40,684 bases of DNA. Origin: Pirellulales bacterium (GTDB taxonomy: Bacteria > Planctomycetota > Planctomycetia > Pirellulales > DATAWG01). Both the position numbers and the translations under genes were made by a program. How positions within the stretch are numbered: the first letter of the stretch is position 1; every line of letters starts with the position of its first letter. Where the stretch lies: the NCBI GenBank assembly GCA_035939775.1, contig DASZFO010000336.1, positions 1 to 40,684 of the forward strand, written 5' to 3'. Under the pieces are notes generated by a model. It did no database searches. It saw only the letters and a program-made list of their open reading frames with translations, and was not told where the DNA came from. Shown here in pieces: positions 7,411 to 15,645 of the stretch.

Positions 7411-8439
7411 TTAAATGGCCGTTTGAAGCGCCGCTGCGGCTTCGTCGGCGAACGTGCCGCGGATTGAGATGAACTGCTCTTGGCAGTCCAAGAACGCGGC
7501 CACAACGTCGGGGTCGAAATGCGTGCCCGACTCGTTGATGATGATTTCGCGGGCGGCTTCGTGCGAGTAAGCCTCTTTGTAAACTCGCTTGGAGGTCAAC
7601 GCGTCGTAAACGTCGGCCAAGGCCACGATTCTGCCACAAAGTGGAATCTCAATTCCCTTCAGCTTGCGGGGATAGCCGGCGCCGTCGAACCATTCATGGT
7701 GCGAGGCCGCGATATTGCGGGCCATTTGCAGGAACTTCGCGCTCGGATACTCGCGCACGGCCGCTTCGAGCGTGTCGGCCCCCAGCCGCGTGTGCGTCTT
7801 CATGATCTCAAACTCTTCGGCCGTCAGCCGCCCCGGTTTGAGCAGCACGTGGTCGGGCACTCCCACCTTGCCGATGTCGTGCAGAGGGCTGGTCAGATAG
7901 ATCAAGTGGATGAAGTTCTCGTCCACCTCGCATTCATGCTTCGGTTGCCGAGCAAGTTGCCGGGCCAAAGCGCGCGAATACGAGCGGACCCGTTCCAAAT
8001 GCGCGCCGGTGTCTGGATCGCGCGACTCGGCCAGCTTGGCCAGCGCGAAGATCGCCAGATCGCGAGTTTCCAGCGACAAGATGCGCTCGCCCGCTTGCAC
8101 GCGGGCCAGCAGCTCGGGGGGATGGAACGGCTTCGAGATGTAGTCGTCAGCGCCGGCCGACATCCCTTCCGCAACCTTCTGCGGGCTTTCGTGGCTCGTG
8201 AGCAGGATGACGTAAACGTATCCGCGGCTATCAAGGGCGCGAATCCGCTGGCATAGTTCGACCCCAGTCATCTCCGGCATGTCCCAATCCGAGATGACGA
8301 GGCGGCAGCCGGTGCGGCGCAGCACGTCGAGCGCTTGGCGCCCGTCGCCGGCCGATTCGACCTCGTGGCCAGCCGAGCGCAGCGCGTCGCCGAGCAGCTC
8401 CAGGGCGATGTCGTCGTCGTCAACCGTTAGGATCCGCAT
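7411..8439 (-). CDS. Response regulator with HD-GYP phosphodiesterase domain (RpfG-like)
   Basis: A 342-residue two-domain regulator. The receiver domain (1-120) has the acidic pocket Asp8/Asp9, the phospho-acceptor Asp51 (SDWDMPEMTG) and Lys103 in SKPF. The HD-GYP domain (about 130-325) has HD at 187-188 (SPLHDIGKVGVPD), HHE at 247-249 and the DGAGYP box at 252-257, all needed for cyclic-di-GMP hydrolysis in this family. It should lower cyclic-di-GMP when phosphorylated. Its ATG is 7 bases after the stop of the hybrid histidine kinase gene on the same strand, so the two are almost certainly one operon and a cognate pair. Confidence 0.95.
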   Translation of the reverse strand: MRILTVDDDDIALELLGDALRSAGHEVESAGDGRQALDVLRRTGCRLVISDWDMPEMTGVELCQRIRALDSRGYVYVILLTSHESPQKVAEGMSAGADDYISKPFHPPELLARVQAGERILSLETRDLAIFALAKLAESRDPDTGAHLERVRSYSRALARQLARQPKHECEVDENFIHLIYLTSPLHDIGKVGVPDHVLLKPGRLTAEEFEIMKTHTRLGADTLEAAVREYPSAKFLQMARNIAASHHEWFDGAGYPRKLKGIEIPLCGRIVALADVYDALTSKRVYKEAYSHEAAREIIINESGTHFDPDVVAAFLDCQEQFISIRGTFADEAAAALQTAI

Positions 8440-8446
8440 GACGACA

Positions 8447-11095
8447 TCAACTCCCGGAAACCGCGGCGGCGGGTTCGTTGCAATCGGTCTGGTCGGACGA
8501 CACGGTTTCGATCAACGGCGGAATCGCCGCTACAATCGCCTTTAACTCCGCATTCAACCGATCGAGTACTGAATCCGGCGGCAGACACTTTTCGTGAGCT
8601 GACCGCTCGATTTGCGCCGCGGCGTGGCGCAGGCGCTCGGCCGACAAGTTGGAAGCTGCTCCTTTGAGCGCATGAGCGGCGCCAGCCAGTCGCTCGCAAT
8701 CGCCATCCGCGACTGCCGTGACGATTCGCTCACACCATTCGCCGGCGCGGCCGGCGAACTTCGCCAGCACGCGGGCGCACAGATCACGTTTGCCTTGGCA
8801 GCGAACGAGCAAACCGGCCAAATCGATCGGTTCCGCTGTCGCATCGAATTCGTTGTTGATCGCCTCGTCGCATGATTCCACACGCGCCGGCTTATCCGGC
8901 GCACAGGTCGCTGGCACTCGCTCGCTCGTCGGCCGCGATTCATCGGCGCTCGCCAACAGGGCTTGGATGGTTTCAATCAGCCGGATTGGATCGATCGGCT
9001 TGGTCACGTAACCGTCCATTCCCGCTTCGAGACAAAGCTCGCGATCTCCTTTGATGGCATTGGCCGTGAGCGCGACGATCGGCAGCCGTGCGGCACCGTC
9101 GCCAAGCTGCCGCTGACGCTCGCGGATCGCCCGCGAGGCCTCGAAGCCGTCCATCTGCGGCATCTGGCAGTCCATCAGCACCAAATCGTAATGGCCGCGG
9201 GCGACAGCTTCCGTCGCGGCCAGACCGTTATCGACCACATCGCAGACAAAGCCGGCTTGAGCCAGAATCTCGGAGGCGACGAGTTGGTTGACCTCGTTGT
9301 CCTCCGCCAGCAGAATTCGCCGCGAGCCGGCGGGAATGGAGTCGAGGTTCGAAGTGGATCGGGCGAGTCCCGAATCAACGTCGCGAAAACCGCGCGGATT
9401 GGCTGCCGCCGCGATGATCGCGTCGAAGAGCCGCGATTGCCGCGCGGGCTTGGTCAAATGGGCTGCCAAGCCGCATTCGTTCATTCGCTCGGCCGCGATC
9501 GACTCGCCGATTGAGGTGAGCATGATCAGCAGCACGTCGGCGATCGCCGGGCGGCCCTTGATCGCCGCGGCCAATTGCAGCCCGTCCATCTCAGGCATCT
9601 GCATATCGAGAATCGCGAGTCGGAAGGGCATGCCGGCCGTGGCCGCCTCTTCGAGCTTGCGAAGCGCCTCGGGGCCATTCTTCGACGTGGCGTAATCGAA
9701 CTTCCAGGCGGCCAGTTGGGCTTCGAGGATTTCCAGATTGGTGGCATTGTCGTCCACGGCTAGCACGCGCAACCCCGTCAGCTCTACGGGGAGTTTGGTC
9801 ATGCGATCGGCGGCCGGCTGTTTTTCCAAGCGGATCGTGAAGAAGAAGGTCGAGCCGCGGCCCGGCTCGCTCTCGACACCGATCGCGCCCCCTTGCAGTT
9901 CCACAAGCTGCTTGCAGACGGCCAAGCCCAGCCCGGTGCCGCCATAACGCCGCGTCGTCGAGGCGTCGACTTGCGAGAACGTCTTGAACAGCCGGTTCAT
10001 CCGATCCGGCGGAATACCGATCCCCGTGTCGCTCACTTCGATCCGCACGACGGCGTCGCCGGGCGTCTCGGCCTCGAGCGACACGCGAATCACGACCTCG
10101 CCGCGCTCGGTGAATTTGATCGCGTTGTTCGTCAGGTTGACCAGCACCTGCCGCAGCCGGTCGGGATCGCCGCGAACAGCGGCGGGAACATCGTGCCGAA
10201 CGTGGCAGGCCAATTCGAGCCGCTTATCCTCGGCCCGTTGGGCGAACATCTCCGACATGTCTTCGACCAACTGGTGAAGATCGAAATCGGTGTGGTCCAA
10301 TTCCAGTTTGCCCGCCTCGATTTTCGAGAAATCGAGAATGTCGTTGATCAGGCTCAAGAGCGAATCGGCCGAGCTGCGTGCGATGCGGGCATAGCGCTGC
10401 TGCCGCGCGTCGAGGCTGGTCCCCGACAGCAATTCGAGCATTCCGATCACGCCGTTGAGAGGCGTGCGAATCTCGTGGCTCATATTGGCCAAGAACTCGC
10501 TCTTGGCGCGGCTGGCCAACTCGGCGGCCTCTTTTTGCCGCTCCAGTTCTTCCGCTTCCTTGCGCTTGTTAATGTCTTCGACCGTGCCCTCATAATAGAG
10601 CAGCTCACCCGACTCGTCGCGCACGGCTCGGGCGCATTCCGAAATCCAAATGATCGAGCGATCGCGGCGATAGATTTCCGATTCGAATCCCTCGACCGTG
10701 CCGCGCTCGGCCATGATGTCGATGAATTCCTGGCGGCGGTTCGGATCGACATAAAGCTGCCGGCTAATGTCGCAGATGCCCGACATCAAATCGGGAACAG
10801 AATCGAAGCCGTAAATCCGCGCCAACGCCGGATTCACGCTGAGATACTGCCCGCCGGGGGAAGTTTGAAAGATTCCTTCGACGGCGTTTTCGAAAATGCT
10901 GCGGTACTTGATCTCGGTCAGCCGGGCGGCTTCCACGGCCCGCGATTGGGCTTCGATCTGATCGCGGAGGATCGCCACCTGCTCGCTGAGCAAGCGGCAG
11001 CGCTGGATCAGCCGCAAATCGGCTGCATGCGCATCGCTGGCGAGCGGACCGCTCGGCGGGGAATTGAAATCGAGTGGCTCGGACGGATCGGTCAT
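8447..11095 (-). CDS. Hybrid sensor histidine kinase: PAS - HisKA - HATPase - REC - REC - HPt
   Basis: An 882-residue soluble-looking hybrid kinase with no transmembrane segment, so it probably senses a cytoplasmic cue through its PAS domain (about 60-178). A coiled linker (180-198) leads to HisKA with phospho-His207 in MSHEIRTPLNG. The ATP-binding domain carries the N box around NLTNNAIKFTE (320-330), the G1 box DTGIGIP (356-362) and GGTGLGL (385-391). Two receiver domains follow (acceptors Asp497 in LDMQMPEMDG and Asp642 in MDCQMPQMDG), then an HPt domain with His808 in AAHALKGAASNL. This is a BarA/ArcB-type complete phosphorelay. The ATG at 11095 has AAGAGAG upstream; a longer reading from 11155 needs a TTG start. 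The HD-GYP regulator downstream is the likely final acceptor. Confidence 0.95.
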   Translation of the reverse strand: MTDPSEPLDFNSPPSGPLASDAHAADLRLIQRCRLLSEQVAILRDQIEAQSRAVEAARLTEIKYRSIFENAVEGIFQTSPGGQYLSVNPALARIYGFDSVPDLMSGICDISRQLYVDPNRRQEFIDIMAERGTVEGFESEIYRRDRSIIWISECARAVRDESGELLYYEGTVEDINKRKEAEELERQKEAAELASRAKSEFLANMSHEIRTPLNGVIGMLELLSGTSLDARQQRYARIARSSADSLLSLINDILDFSKIEAGKLELDHTDFDLHQLVEDMSEMFAQRAEDKRLELACHVRHDVPAAVRGDPDRLRQVLVNLTNNAIKFTERGEVVIRVSLEAETPGDAVVRIEVSDTGIGIPPDRMNRLFKTFSQVDASTTRRYGGTGLGLAVCKQLVELQGGAIGVESEPGRGSTFFFTIRLEKQPAADRMTKLPVELTGLRVLAVDDNATNLEILEAQLAAWKFDYATSKNGPEALRKLEEAATAGMPFRLAILDMQMPEMDGLQLAAAIKGRPAIADVLLIMLTSIGESIAAERMNECGLAAHLTKPARQSRLFDAIIAAAANPRGFRDVDSGLARSTSNLDSIPAGSRRILLAEDNEVNQLVASEILAQAGFVCDVVDNGLAATEAVARGHYDLVLMDCQMPQMDGFEASRAIRERQRQLGDGAARLPIVALTANAIKGDRELCLEAGMDGYVTKPIDPIRLIETIQALLASADESRPTSERVPATCAPDKPARVESCDEAINNEFDATAEPIDLAGLLVRCQGKRDLCARVLAKFAGRAGEWCERIVTAVADGDCERLAGAAHALKGAASNLSAERLRHAAAQIERSAHEKCLPPDSVLDRLNAELKAIVAAIPPLIETVSSDQTDCNEPAAAVSGS

Positions 11096-11439
11096 CGCGG
11101 CTCTCTTGCTGCGGCGCGCGGGACGGTCCCGCTCGCCTCGGGTGCGAGCAATCAAATCACAATGGAGCGCGACCTTGGAACGGCGCTCATCGCGCCGTTT
11201 TCCGCCCGAAAGGTCTGATGGAGCGGCAACTTCGCAATCCGGCGCGGTTTGCGCGGGCTGCGAAACGTGCCCCAGGCCGCAGGTTCCAAGTGCGAACCTT
11301 CAGCCAGAACTACCATAGCTTATCATTCCGTCGCGGTTAGCAGAAATCGGCGGCGCCCAATTTCGAAATCATGGGTGCCAGAAAACCCGCGGTCCGACAG
11401 CTTGGACCTCAATCGAGAAACGGCGGTATTTGCTTCCGT
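11096..11439. other. Gene-free 344-bp stretch between hybrid kinase and PIN gene
   Basis: I see no convincing reading frame here on either strand. It must hold the promoter and leader of the hybrid kinase (minus strand), but no clear -35/-10 pair stands out. The only structure noticed is a perfect 8-bp hairpin, AACGGCGC/GCGCCGTT at 11179-11199 with a 5-base loop. It is followed by TTTT only on the plus strand, where no gene ends. Confidence 0.5.
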
Positions 11440-11835
11440 TCAAGGGAGGATTTCGACGGCGATGTCGGGAAATCCAGCCAAGCGGGCATCATTGGTGAGA
11501 AAACGGTCGCAACTGCCGACGATTGCCACCGCCAGGTGCAGCGAGTCGGTGACTCGATAGTTGTGATCGGCTCGAATTCGAGCTGCCCTGTCGCAGACGG
11601 CGGACGAGATCGCCAGAACGGCGGTCGTGCTCAAGAACTTCGAATAATCTGCCTGCAAGACGATGTCATTGTTGCGAAACGGCTGAACGAGGCATTCCAA
11701 GCGAGTAAGATCACTCGTCGCAAGGCGGTCGCCGGCGGCATTGGCGGCGGCGAGACGAGTGACCGCACGGGCCTAAAATGCCGGGGCTCCTTCAATCGTG
11801 TAGATCACGATGACCCAATCCAGGTAGATCAGCAT
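11440..11835 (-). pseudogene. PIN-domain (VapC-like) toxin interrupted by an in-frame TAG
   Basis: Reading from the ATG at 11833-11835 gives a full-length PIN-domain ribonuclease frame of 131 codons, the normal size for VapC-type toxins. The single defect is an amber codon at 11773-11775 (codon 21, after EGAPAF). All four acidic metal-binding positions remain: Asp6 in IYLDW, Glu47 in LTRLECL, Asp97 in VTDSLHLA and Asp116 in TNDARL. Past the stop, the frame continues open to TGA at 11440-11442. A restart at the TTG at 11700 would give an 86-residue fragment lacking Asp6. The start codon overlaps the stop of the preceding small gene (TAATG). It is either a recently silenced toxin, a read-through gene or a sequencing error; it looks recent because nothing else has decayed. 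Confidence 0.85.
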
Positions 11836-12020
11836 TACCCGCCCATGTTGCCGTGGATTGTATTCTTGCGGATCTCGAGCGCCCGTTCCTCATAGCCATG
11901 ATCGCTTCGGTCAACTTCCATGACAGTCCCGACGAAACCACGTTTCTGTTGATCGGCTAGAACCTCTTGAAGTATCTGCCACCAGTTGTCGCCCTTGGCG
12001 GCGCGGGCGCTGACGCTCAT
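11835..12020 (-). CDS. 61-residue small protein in toxin-antitoxin cassette
   Basis: A 61-residue protein starting with ATG at 12018-12020 and ending with TAA at 11835-11837. Its start overlaps the stop of the DUF104-type gene (ATGA) and its stop overlaps the PIN gene start (TAATG), so it is translationally locked between antitoxin and toxin. The sequence has an N-terminal helix (DNWWQILQEVLADQQ) and a basic, polar C-terminal half (EERALEIRKNTIHGNMGG). I do not recognise a family. From position it may be a second antitoxin component, or the detached C-terminal, toxin-binding half of the antitoxin whose first half is the preceding gene. Longer readings upstream in this frame (to 12137) would overlap the DUF104 gene entirely and are less likely. 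Confidence 0.6.
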   Translation of the reverse strand: MSVSARAAKGDNWWQILQEVLADQQKRGFVGTVMEVDRSDHGYEERALEIRKNTIHGNMGG

Positions 12021-12124
12021 TTCTTCTGCACGACCACCTTGACTCGTTGGTGCTGTCCCAGCGGCAACAGTCGGTCGAGTATAAGCATTCCGCTCTCGTA
12101 AACCGCTTCGACTTCGATAGACAT
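12017..12124 (-). CDS. DUF104 (AF2212-like) antitoxin, 35 residues
   Basis: A very short gene giving a 35-residue protein that begins MSIEVEAVYESGMLILDR and continues PLGQHQRVKVVV. This matches the DUF104/AF2212-like antitoxin beta-hairpin pattern (IEVEAVYENGVL then PL.. G..V.V.V). DUF104 antitoxins usually pair with PIN toxins and are about 60-75 residues, so this one holds only the N-terminal DNA-binding/dimer part. GAGG stands seven bases before the ATG at 12122-12124. A plausible -10 box (TATAAT) lies about 40 bases upstream. The stop codon overlaps the start of the next gene by ATGA. Function as an antitoxin is inferred from family and position. Confidence 0.75.
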   Translation of the reverse strand: MSIEVEAVYESGMLILDRLLPLGQHQRVKVVVQKK

Positions 12125-12160
12125 GGTAACGCCTCAAGAGTTTTAGCCGTCCGCACCCTG

Positions 12161-12190
12161 ATTATACTTGCTAGCACGTCAGCCGGTCGA
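12161..12190 (-). promoter_or_regulatory. Candidate sigma-70-type promoter for the toxin-antitoxin cassette
   Basis: On the minus strand, TCGACC (12190-12185; four of six match TTGACA) and a perfect TATAAT (12166-12161) are separated by 18 bases. Transcription would start near 12154, giving a leader of about 30 bases before the DUF104 start. The site lies in the divergent gap between this cassette and the TPR gene. Confidence 0.45.
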
Positions 12191-12267
12191 TTCATCTTGC
12201 CGATTTTTCCGGCACAACGGTACTATGTGGCCCCGTTTGGTCTTTCACCGCCTCATTGCTATCGGCC

Positions 12268-14586
12268 ATGACCCGTCGATTCACCCACTGCGCTCGGATC
12301 GCAATTCCGCTGTTCGTCGCCCTCGTTTTTGCGCAACGCGCGCGCGCCGATGAAGCGGACGACCAATACGCCGTCGCGGCGGGGCATTATGCGGCGCAGC
12401 GCTGGGAGTTGGCCGTCGAGGAGTTTCGGTCGCTAATAAAAGATCATCCGGAGCACCCAAAGAGCGTGAAGTCGCTCTTTTTTCTCGGTGAAGCGCTCGT
12501 GCAGCTCGGCAAGTACGAGGAGGCGGCCGCGGAGTTCAATCGGTTTCTTGCTCGCGATCCCCAGAGCACCTACGTCCCGCAATCGCTATTCCGCGCGGGC
12601 GAATCCGCGTTCATGGCTGGCCAGCGCGAGGCGGCCCGGCGGTCGCTCGATGACTTCCGCGATAAGTATCCCGACGACAAGCTAAACGCCTACGTGCTGA
12701 TGTACCTTGGCGAAATCGCGCTGGCCGACAAGGACGCGAAGCGAGCGGAATCGCTGCTGGGCGAGGCGCTGGAGCGTTTCCCAACGGCCGCGCCGCGCGA
12801 CGAAATCCGCTTCGGCCTGGCCCGGGCCGCGGAACTGAAAGGAGACCAATCTGCGGCCGAAAAAATGTACGGCGAGTTGGTGGCCGGTCACGACGGGGGC
12901 TTTGCCGAGCAGGCCAGATCGCGGCTGGCGATGATGCAGCTCGCCCGAGCGTCGTCTCTGATCGCGGCCGACAAGTTTACCCCGGCCGCCAAAGCGCTCG
13001 AGGCCTACCTCAAATCGCAACCGAGCGGAGAGTTCGCCGACCGGGCGCTGGCTCAGTTGGCTGTTTGCTATGCTCGCACGAAGCGGCTCGAAGATGCCCG
13101 CGATGCCTTCGCGCGCTTCAGTGCAAAGCAGTCGCGACCGCCGCGCGACAAAGGGCCGAGCGAATTATCGCTCGCCACGACGCAACAATTGGCCGAGGCG
13201 GCGCTGGCGGCCGGCGATTCACACTGGGCCGGCGAGTTGTTCGCCGCGCTCGCGGCCGACGGAGTTCCGCCCGAATTTGCGGTGCAAGGATTGAGCGGGC
13301 TGGGCTGGTGCCAGCTTCAAGCCGGAGAAAACGACAAGGCGGCCGCCACATTCGATCGGCTCTTGGATCAGTTCCCGGATGGTCCGTCCGCCGCCGAAGC
13401 AGCCTGGGCCCGCGGCCAAGTACTCGAGCGGCTGAAACGGTTCGACGCCGCGCTCGATTCGTATCGGTTGATCGTCGAGAAGCACGCCTCGAGCAAGCGA
13501 TTCGAAGATGCCGCACTGGCCGCCGCGCGGCTGCATAGCCAGCTTCATCAGGACGCTCAAGCGATCGAGTTGTATCAGCGATTCATCCGCGAGCGTGCCG
13601 ATTCGGCGCAAATCGACGCCGCGCGCTACGGTTTAGCGTGGTCGCTGCGCGATTCCGGAAAGCGCTCGGAAGCCGACGAGCAATTCCAGAAGCTGCATGA
13701 CAATTTCCGCCCGAGCCGGTTCTGGAACGACGCGACGTTCCGGCTGGCCGAAAGCGCCCTGGCGGCGAAGCAATCGGACCGCGCCGAGCGCTTGCTCGAC
13801 GAGTTGACGGCCGCCAAGCCTCCTGCCGACATTCGACAGCACGCGCTCTATCTCCAAGGGCAATCCGCCGCCGCCGATCAGAAATGGGACCGCGTCGCCG
13901 CGATCATGGGGCAGTTGGCGCGCGACTTCCCCGATTCCTCGTTGCGGCTGCCGGCCGAGTATTGGATCGCCGAGGCGGCCTATCGGCGGGGTCAGTTCGA
14001 CGAGGCCGGCAAGCGGTTCGCCGCGTTGAGCGACCAAATCGCGGGCCGCAAGGACAATTGGCTGGCGATGGTCCCGCTGCGGCGAGCGCAGGTGCTGGCC
14101 CAGCAAAAGCAATGGGCCGACGCCCAAGCGATCGCCGTGCGGATCGAAATCGACTACCCCGATTTCAGCGAGCAATACGAGGCCGATTATCTGCTGGGCC
14201 GGGCGCTGGCGGCGCAGGCCGATTTCGACGGGGCACGCAAACGCTATCAGCGAGTGGTCCGCTCGGCCGGCGGCGGCAAGACCGAAACCGCCGCGATGGC
14301 CCAATGGATGATCGGCGAATCGTATTTCCATCAAGAAAACTACGAGGCCGCGCTGCGGGAGTATTTGCGAGTCGAGATTCTCTATCCCTATCCGCGGTGG
14401 CAAGCGGCGGCCCTTTTGCAGGCCGGCAAATGCCAGGAATCGCTTGACCGTTGGAAAGATGCCGCCGAATTGTACGCCCGACTCATTAAAGTCTATTCCA
14501 ATACCGAGTTTACTGATGAGGCGACGCGCCGCCTGCATGAAGTGGAGTCTCGGACGGCCACCGCCGCGCGAAAACAAGCCAATTAA
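12268..14586 (+). CDS. Secreted tetratricopeptide-repeat protein (YbgF/BamD-like TPR array)
   Basis: A 772-residue protein with a signal peptide (IAIPLFVALVFAQRARADE, cleavage about residue 26) followed by TPR-type helical hairpins along almost the whole length, such as YAAQRWELAVEEFRSLIKDHP, YEEAAAEFNRFLARDPQS, FDAALDSYRLIVEKHASSK and YEAALREYLRVEILYPYPRW. The repeat style, with (D/H)P...A..A....G near 35-residue spacing, is that of outer-envelope TPRs such as YbgF (CpoB) and BamD. The ATG at 12268 gives a better signal peptide than a TTG at 12256. It is followed by ExbB/TolQ-like, ExbD/TolR-like and cyclase-fold genes on the same strand, with gaps of 76, 92 and 17 bases. It is therefore likely a scaffold in that envelope machine, as YbgF is for Tol-Pal. 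This role is inferred. Confidence 0.88.
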   Translation: MTRRFTHCARIAIPLFVALVFAQRARADEADDQYAVAAGHYAAQRWELAVEEFRSLIKDHPEHPKSVKSLFFLGEALVQLGKYEEAAAEFNRFLARDPQSTYVPQSLFRAGESAFMAGQREAARRSLDDFRDKYPDDKLNAYVLMYLGEIALADKDAKRAESLLGEALERFPTAAPRDEIRFGLARAAELKGDQSAAEKMYGELVAGHDGGFAEQARSRLAMMQLARASSLIAADKFTPAAKALEAYLKSQPSGEFADRALAQLAVCYARTKRLEDARDAFARFSAKQSRPPRDKGPSELSLATTQQLAEAALAAGDSHWAGELFAALAADGVPPEFAVQGLSGLGWCQLQAGENDKAAATFDRLLDQFPDGPSAAEAAWARGQVLERLKRFDAALDSYRLIVEKHASSKRFEDAALAAARLHSQLHQDAQAIELYQRFIRERADSAQIDAARYGLAWSLRDSGKRSEADEQFQKLHDNFRPSRFWNDATFRLAESALAAKQSDRAERLLDELTAAKPPADIRQHALYLQGQSAAADQKWDRVAAIMGQLARDFPDSSLRLPAEYWIAEAAYRRGQFDEAGKRFAALSDQIAGRKDNWLAMVPLRRAQVLAQQKQWADAQAIAVRIEIDYPDFSEQYEADYLLGRALAAQADFDGARKRYQRVVRSAGGGKTETAAMAQWMIGESYFHQENYEAALREYLRVEILYPYPRWQAAALLQAGKCQESLDRWKDAAELYARLIKVYSNTEFTDEATRRLHEVESRTATAARKQAN

Positions 14587-14662
14587 GTCGAAGCGGAATC
14601 CTCGCGTCTATGTAATCGACAAACTCGACCCAATCGTCTTCTCATCACGCAAGGATGCACGC

Positions 14663-15553
14663 ATGAGAATGTCGTTGAATGTTTCCACCGTGCGCAGCCT
14701 GCTCGCCGGGTTCAGCCTGGTGATGCTAGCGGCCATCGCTTGCCTGCTGCTCGCGCGGTCCGCTCCGGCGGAATCGACGGCTAAACCGGCCAACGATGGA
14801 GCGGCTGTTCAAGCCTCGCCGTCGGACGACGCGGCCAGCGCCGCCTCCGCCAAAGCTCCGGACGAGGCCGCGATCCCGACCAAGAGCCTGCTCGGCATCT
14901 TGCGCGAAGGGGGCCTGGTGATGCTCCCGCTCGGCGCATGCTCCTTTATCCTGTTGGTGTTCGTCTTCGAGCGGTCGATCAGCCTGCGCCGTGGGCGAGT
15001 CGTCCCGCGACCGTTCGTGAAGCGATTCCTCCACCAGCTTGGAGACAATCAACTCGATCGCGAGCAAGCGGTGTTGGTGTGCGAAGAGAACGGCAGCCCG
15101 ATCGCGCGCGTTTTCGGAGCGGCGGTCAAGAAGTGGGGCCGCCCGGCGGTCGAAATCGAGCAAGCGATCATCGACTCGGGCGAGCGCGTGGTCCACGAGT
15201 TGCGGAGCTATCTTCGCGTGTTCAACGGGATCGCCACGGTCGCCCCGATGCTGGGCCTGCTCGGCACCGTCTGCGGAATGATCCGGGCCTTCAACGACAT
15301 CGCCAGTTCCGATGCCATGGGCCGACCGGAGCTATTAGCCAAGGGGATTAGCGAGGCACTGTTGTGTACTGCGATGGGGTTGATGGTCGCCGTGCCGGCA
15401 CAAGTTTTGTACTGGTGGTTTGTGAGCGTGGTGGATCGGCTCACCGTGCGCATTGATTCACTCGGCCAAGACGTGCTGAGCACGATCTCCGCCGAAGCAA
15501 TAAACGAGGCGAATCAATCCAAACCGGCCCGCGCGAGGAAGCCGGCCGCGTGA
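14663..15553 (+). CDS. MotA/TolQ/ExbB proton channel family protein
   Basis: A 296-residue inner-membrane protein of the ExbB/TolQ family. Residues 12-32 are an N-terminal hydrophobic segment, followed by an Ala/Pro/Asp-rich periplasmic stretch (35-75). The canonical three helices are at about 84-103, 188-209 and 231-254, with a cytoplasmic loop between the first two. The family signature is at 188-212 (NGIATVAPMLGLLGTVCGMI). The extra N-terminal hydrophobic segment and linker make it longer than Escherichia coli ExbB (about 244), a form common in PVC bacteria. AAGGA at 14651-14655 lies seven bases before the ATG. With the ExbD-like protein downstream it should form a proton-driven motor in the inner membrane. 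Confidence 0.93.
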   Translation: MRMSLNVSTVRSLLAGFSLVMLAAIACLLLARSAPAESTAKPANDGAAVQASPSDDAASAASAKAPDEAAIPTKSLLGILREGGLVMLPLGACSFILLVFVFERSISLRRGRVVPRPFVKRFLHQLGDNQLDREQAVLVCEENGSPIARVFGAAVKKWGRPAVEIEQAIIDSGERVVHELRSYLRVFNGIATVAPMLGLLGTVCGMIRAFNDIASSDAMGRPELLAKGISEALLCTAMGLMVAVPAQVLYWWFVSVVDRLTVRIDSLGQDVLSTISAEAINEANQSKPARARKPAA

Positions 15554-15612
15554 GCGCGGGCCGCCGCGCTCCCCTGGCGGGTCGCGGCTAAACTTCGGTG
15601 ATTAGCCTTTCA

Positions 15613-15640
15613 TACTTCGTACTTTGTACTTCGTACTTAG
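15613..15640 (+). repeat. Four tandem heptamers (TACTTCG-type) before exbD-like gene
   Basis: TACTTCG, TACTTTG, TACTTCG and TACTTAG follow each other without gaps, ending six bases before the ATG of the ExbD-like gene. It is a short, low-GC tandem repeat in a GC-rich setting. It occupies the ribosome-binding region, so copy number could affect translation; this is speculation. Confidence 0.75.
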
Positions 15641-15645
15641 AAGTC

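Noticed and set aside
11179-11199. 8-bp hairpin followed by TTTT as a terminator
   Set aside because: The T-run is on the plus strand, where no gene ends; on the minus strand it has no T-run.
9893-11218. A 441-residue plus-strand frame opposite the hybrid kinase
   Set aside because: It is antisense to a gene with full domain support and has no motif, signal or ribosome-binding site; high GC keeps the frame open.
15613-15640. Tandem heptamers considered as a CRISPR or iteron array
   Set aside because: Units are only 7 bases with no spacers, and there is no replication or cas gene nearby.
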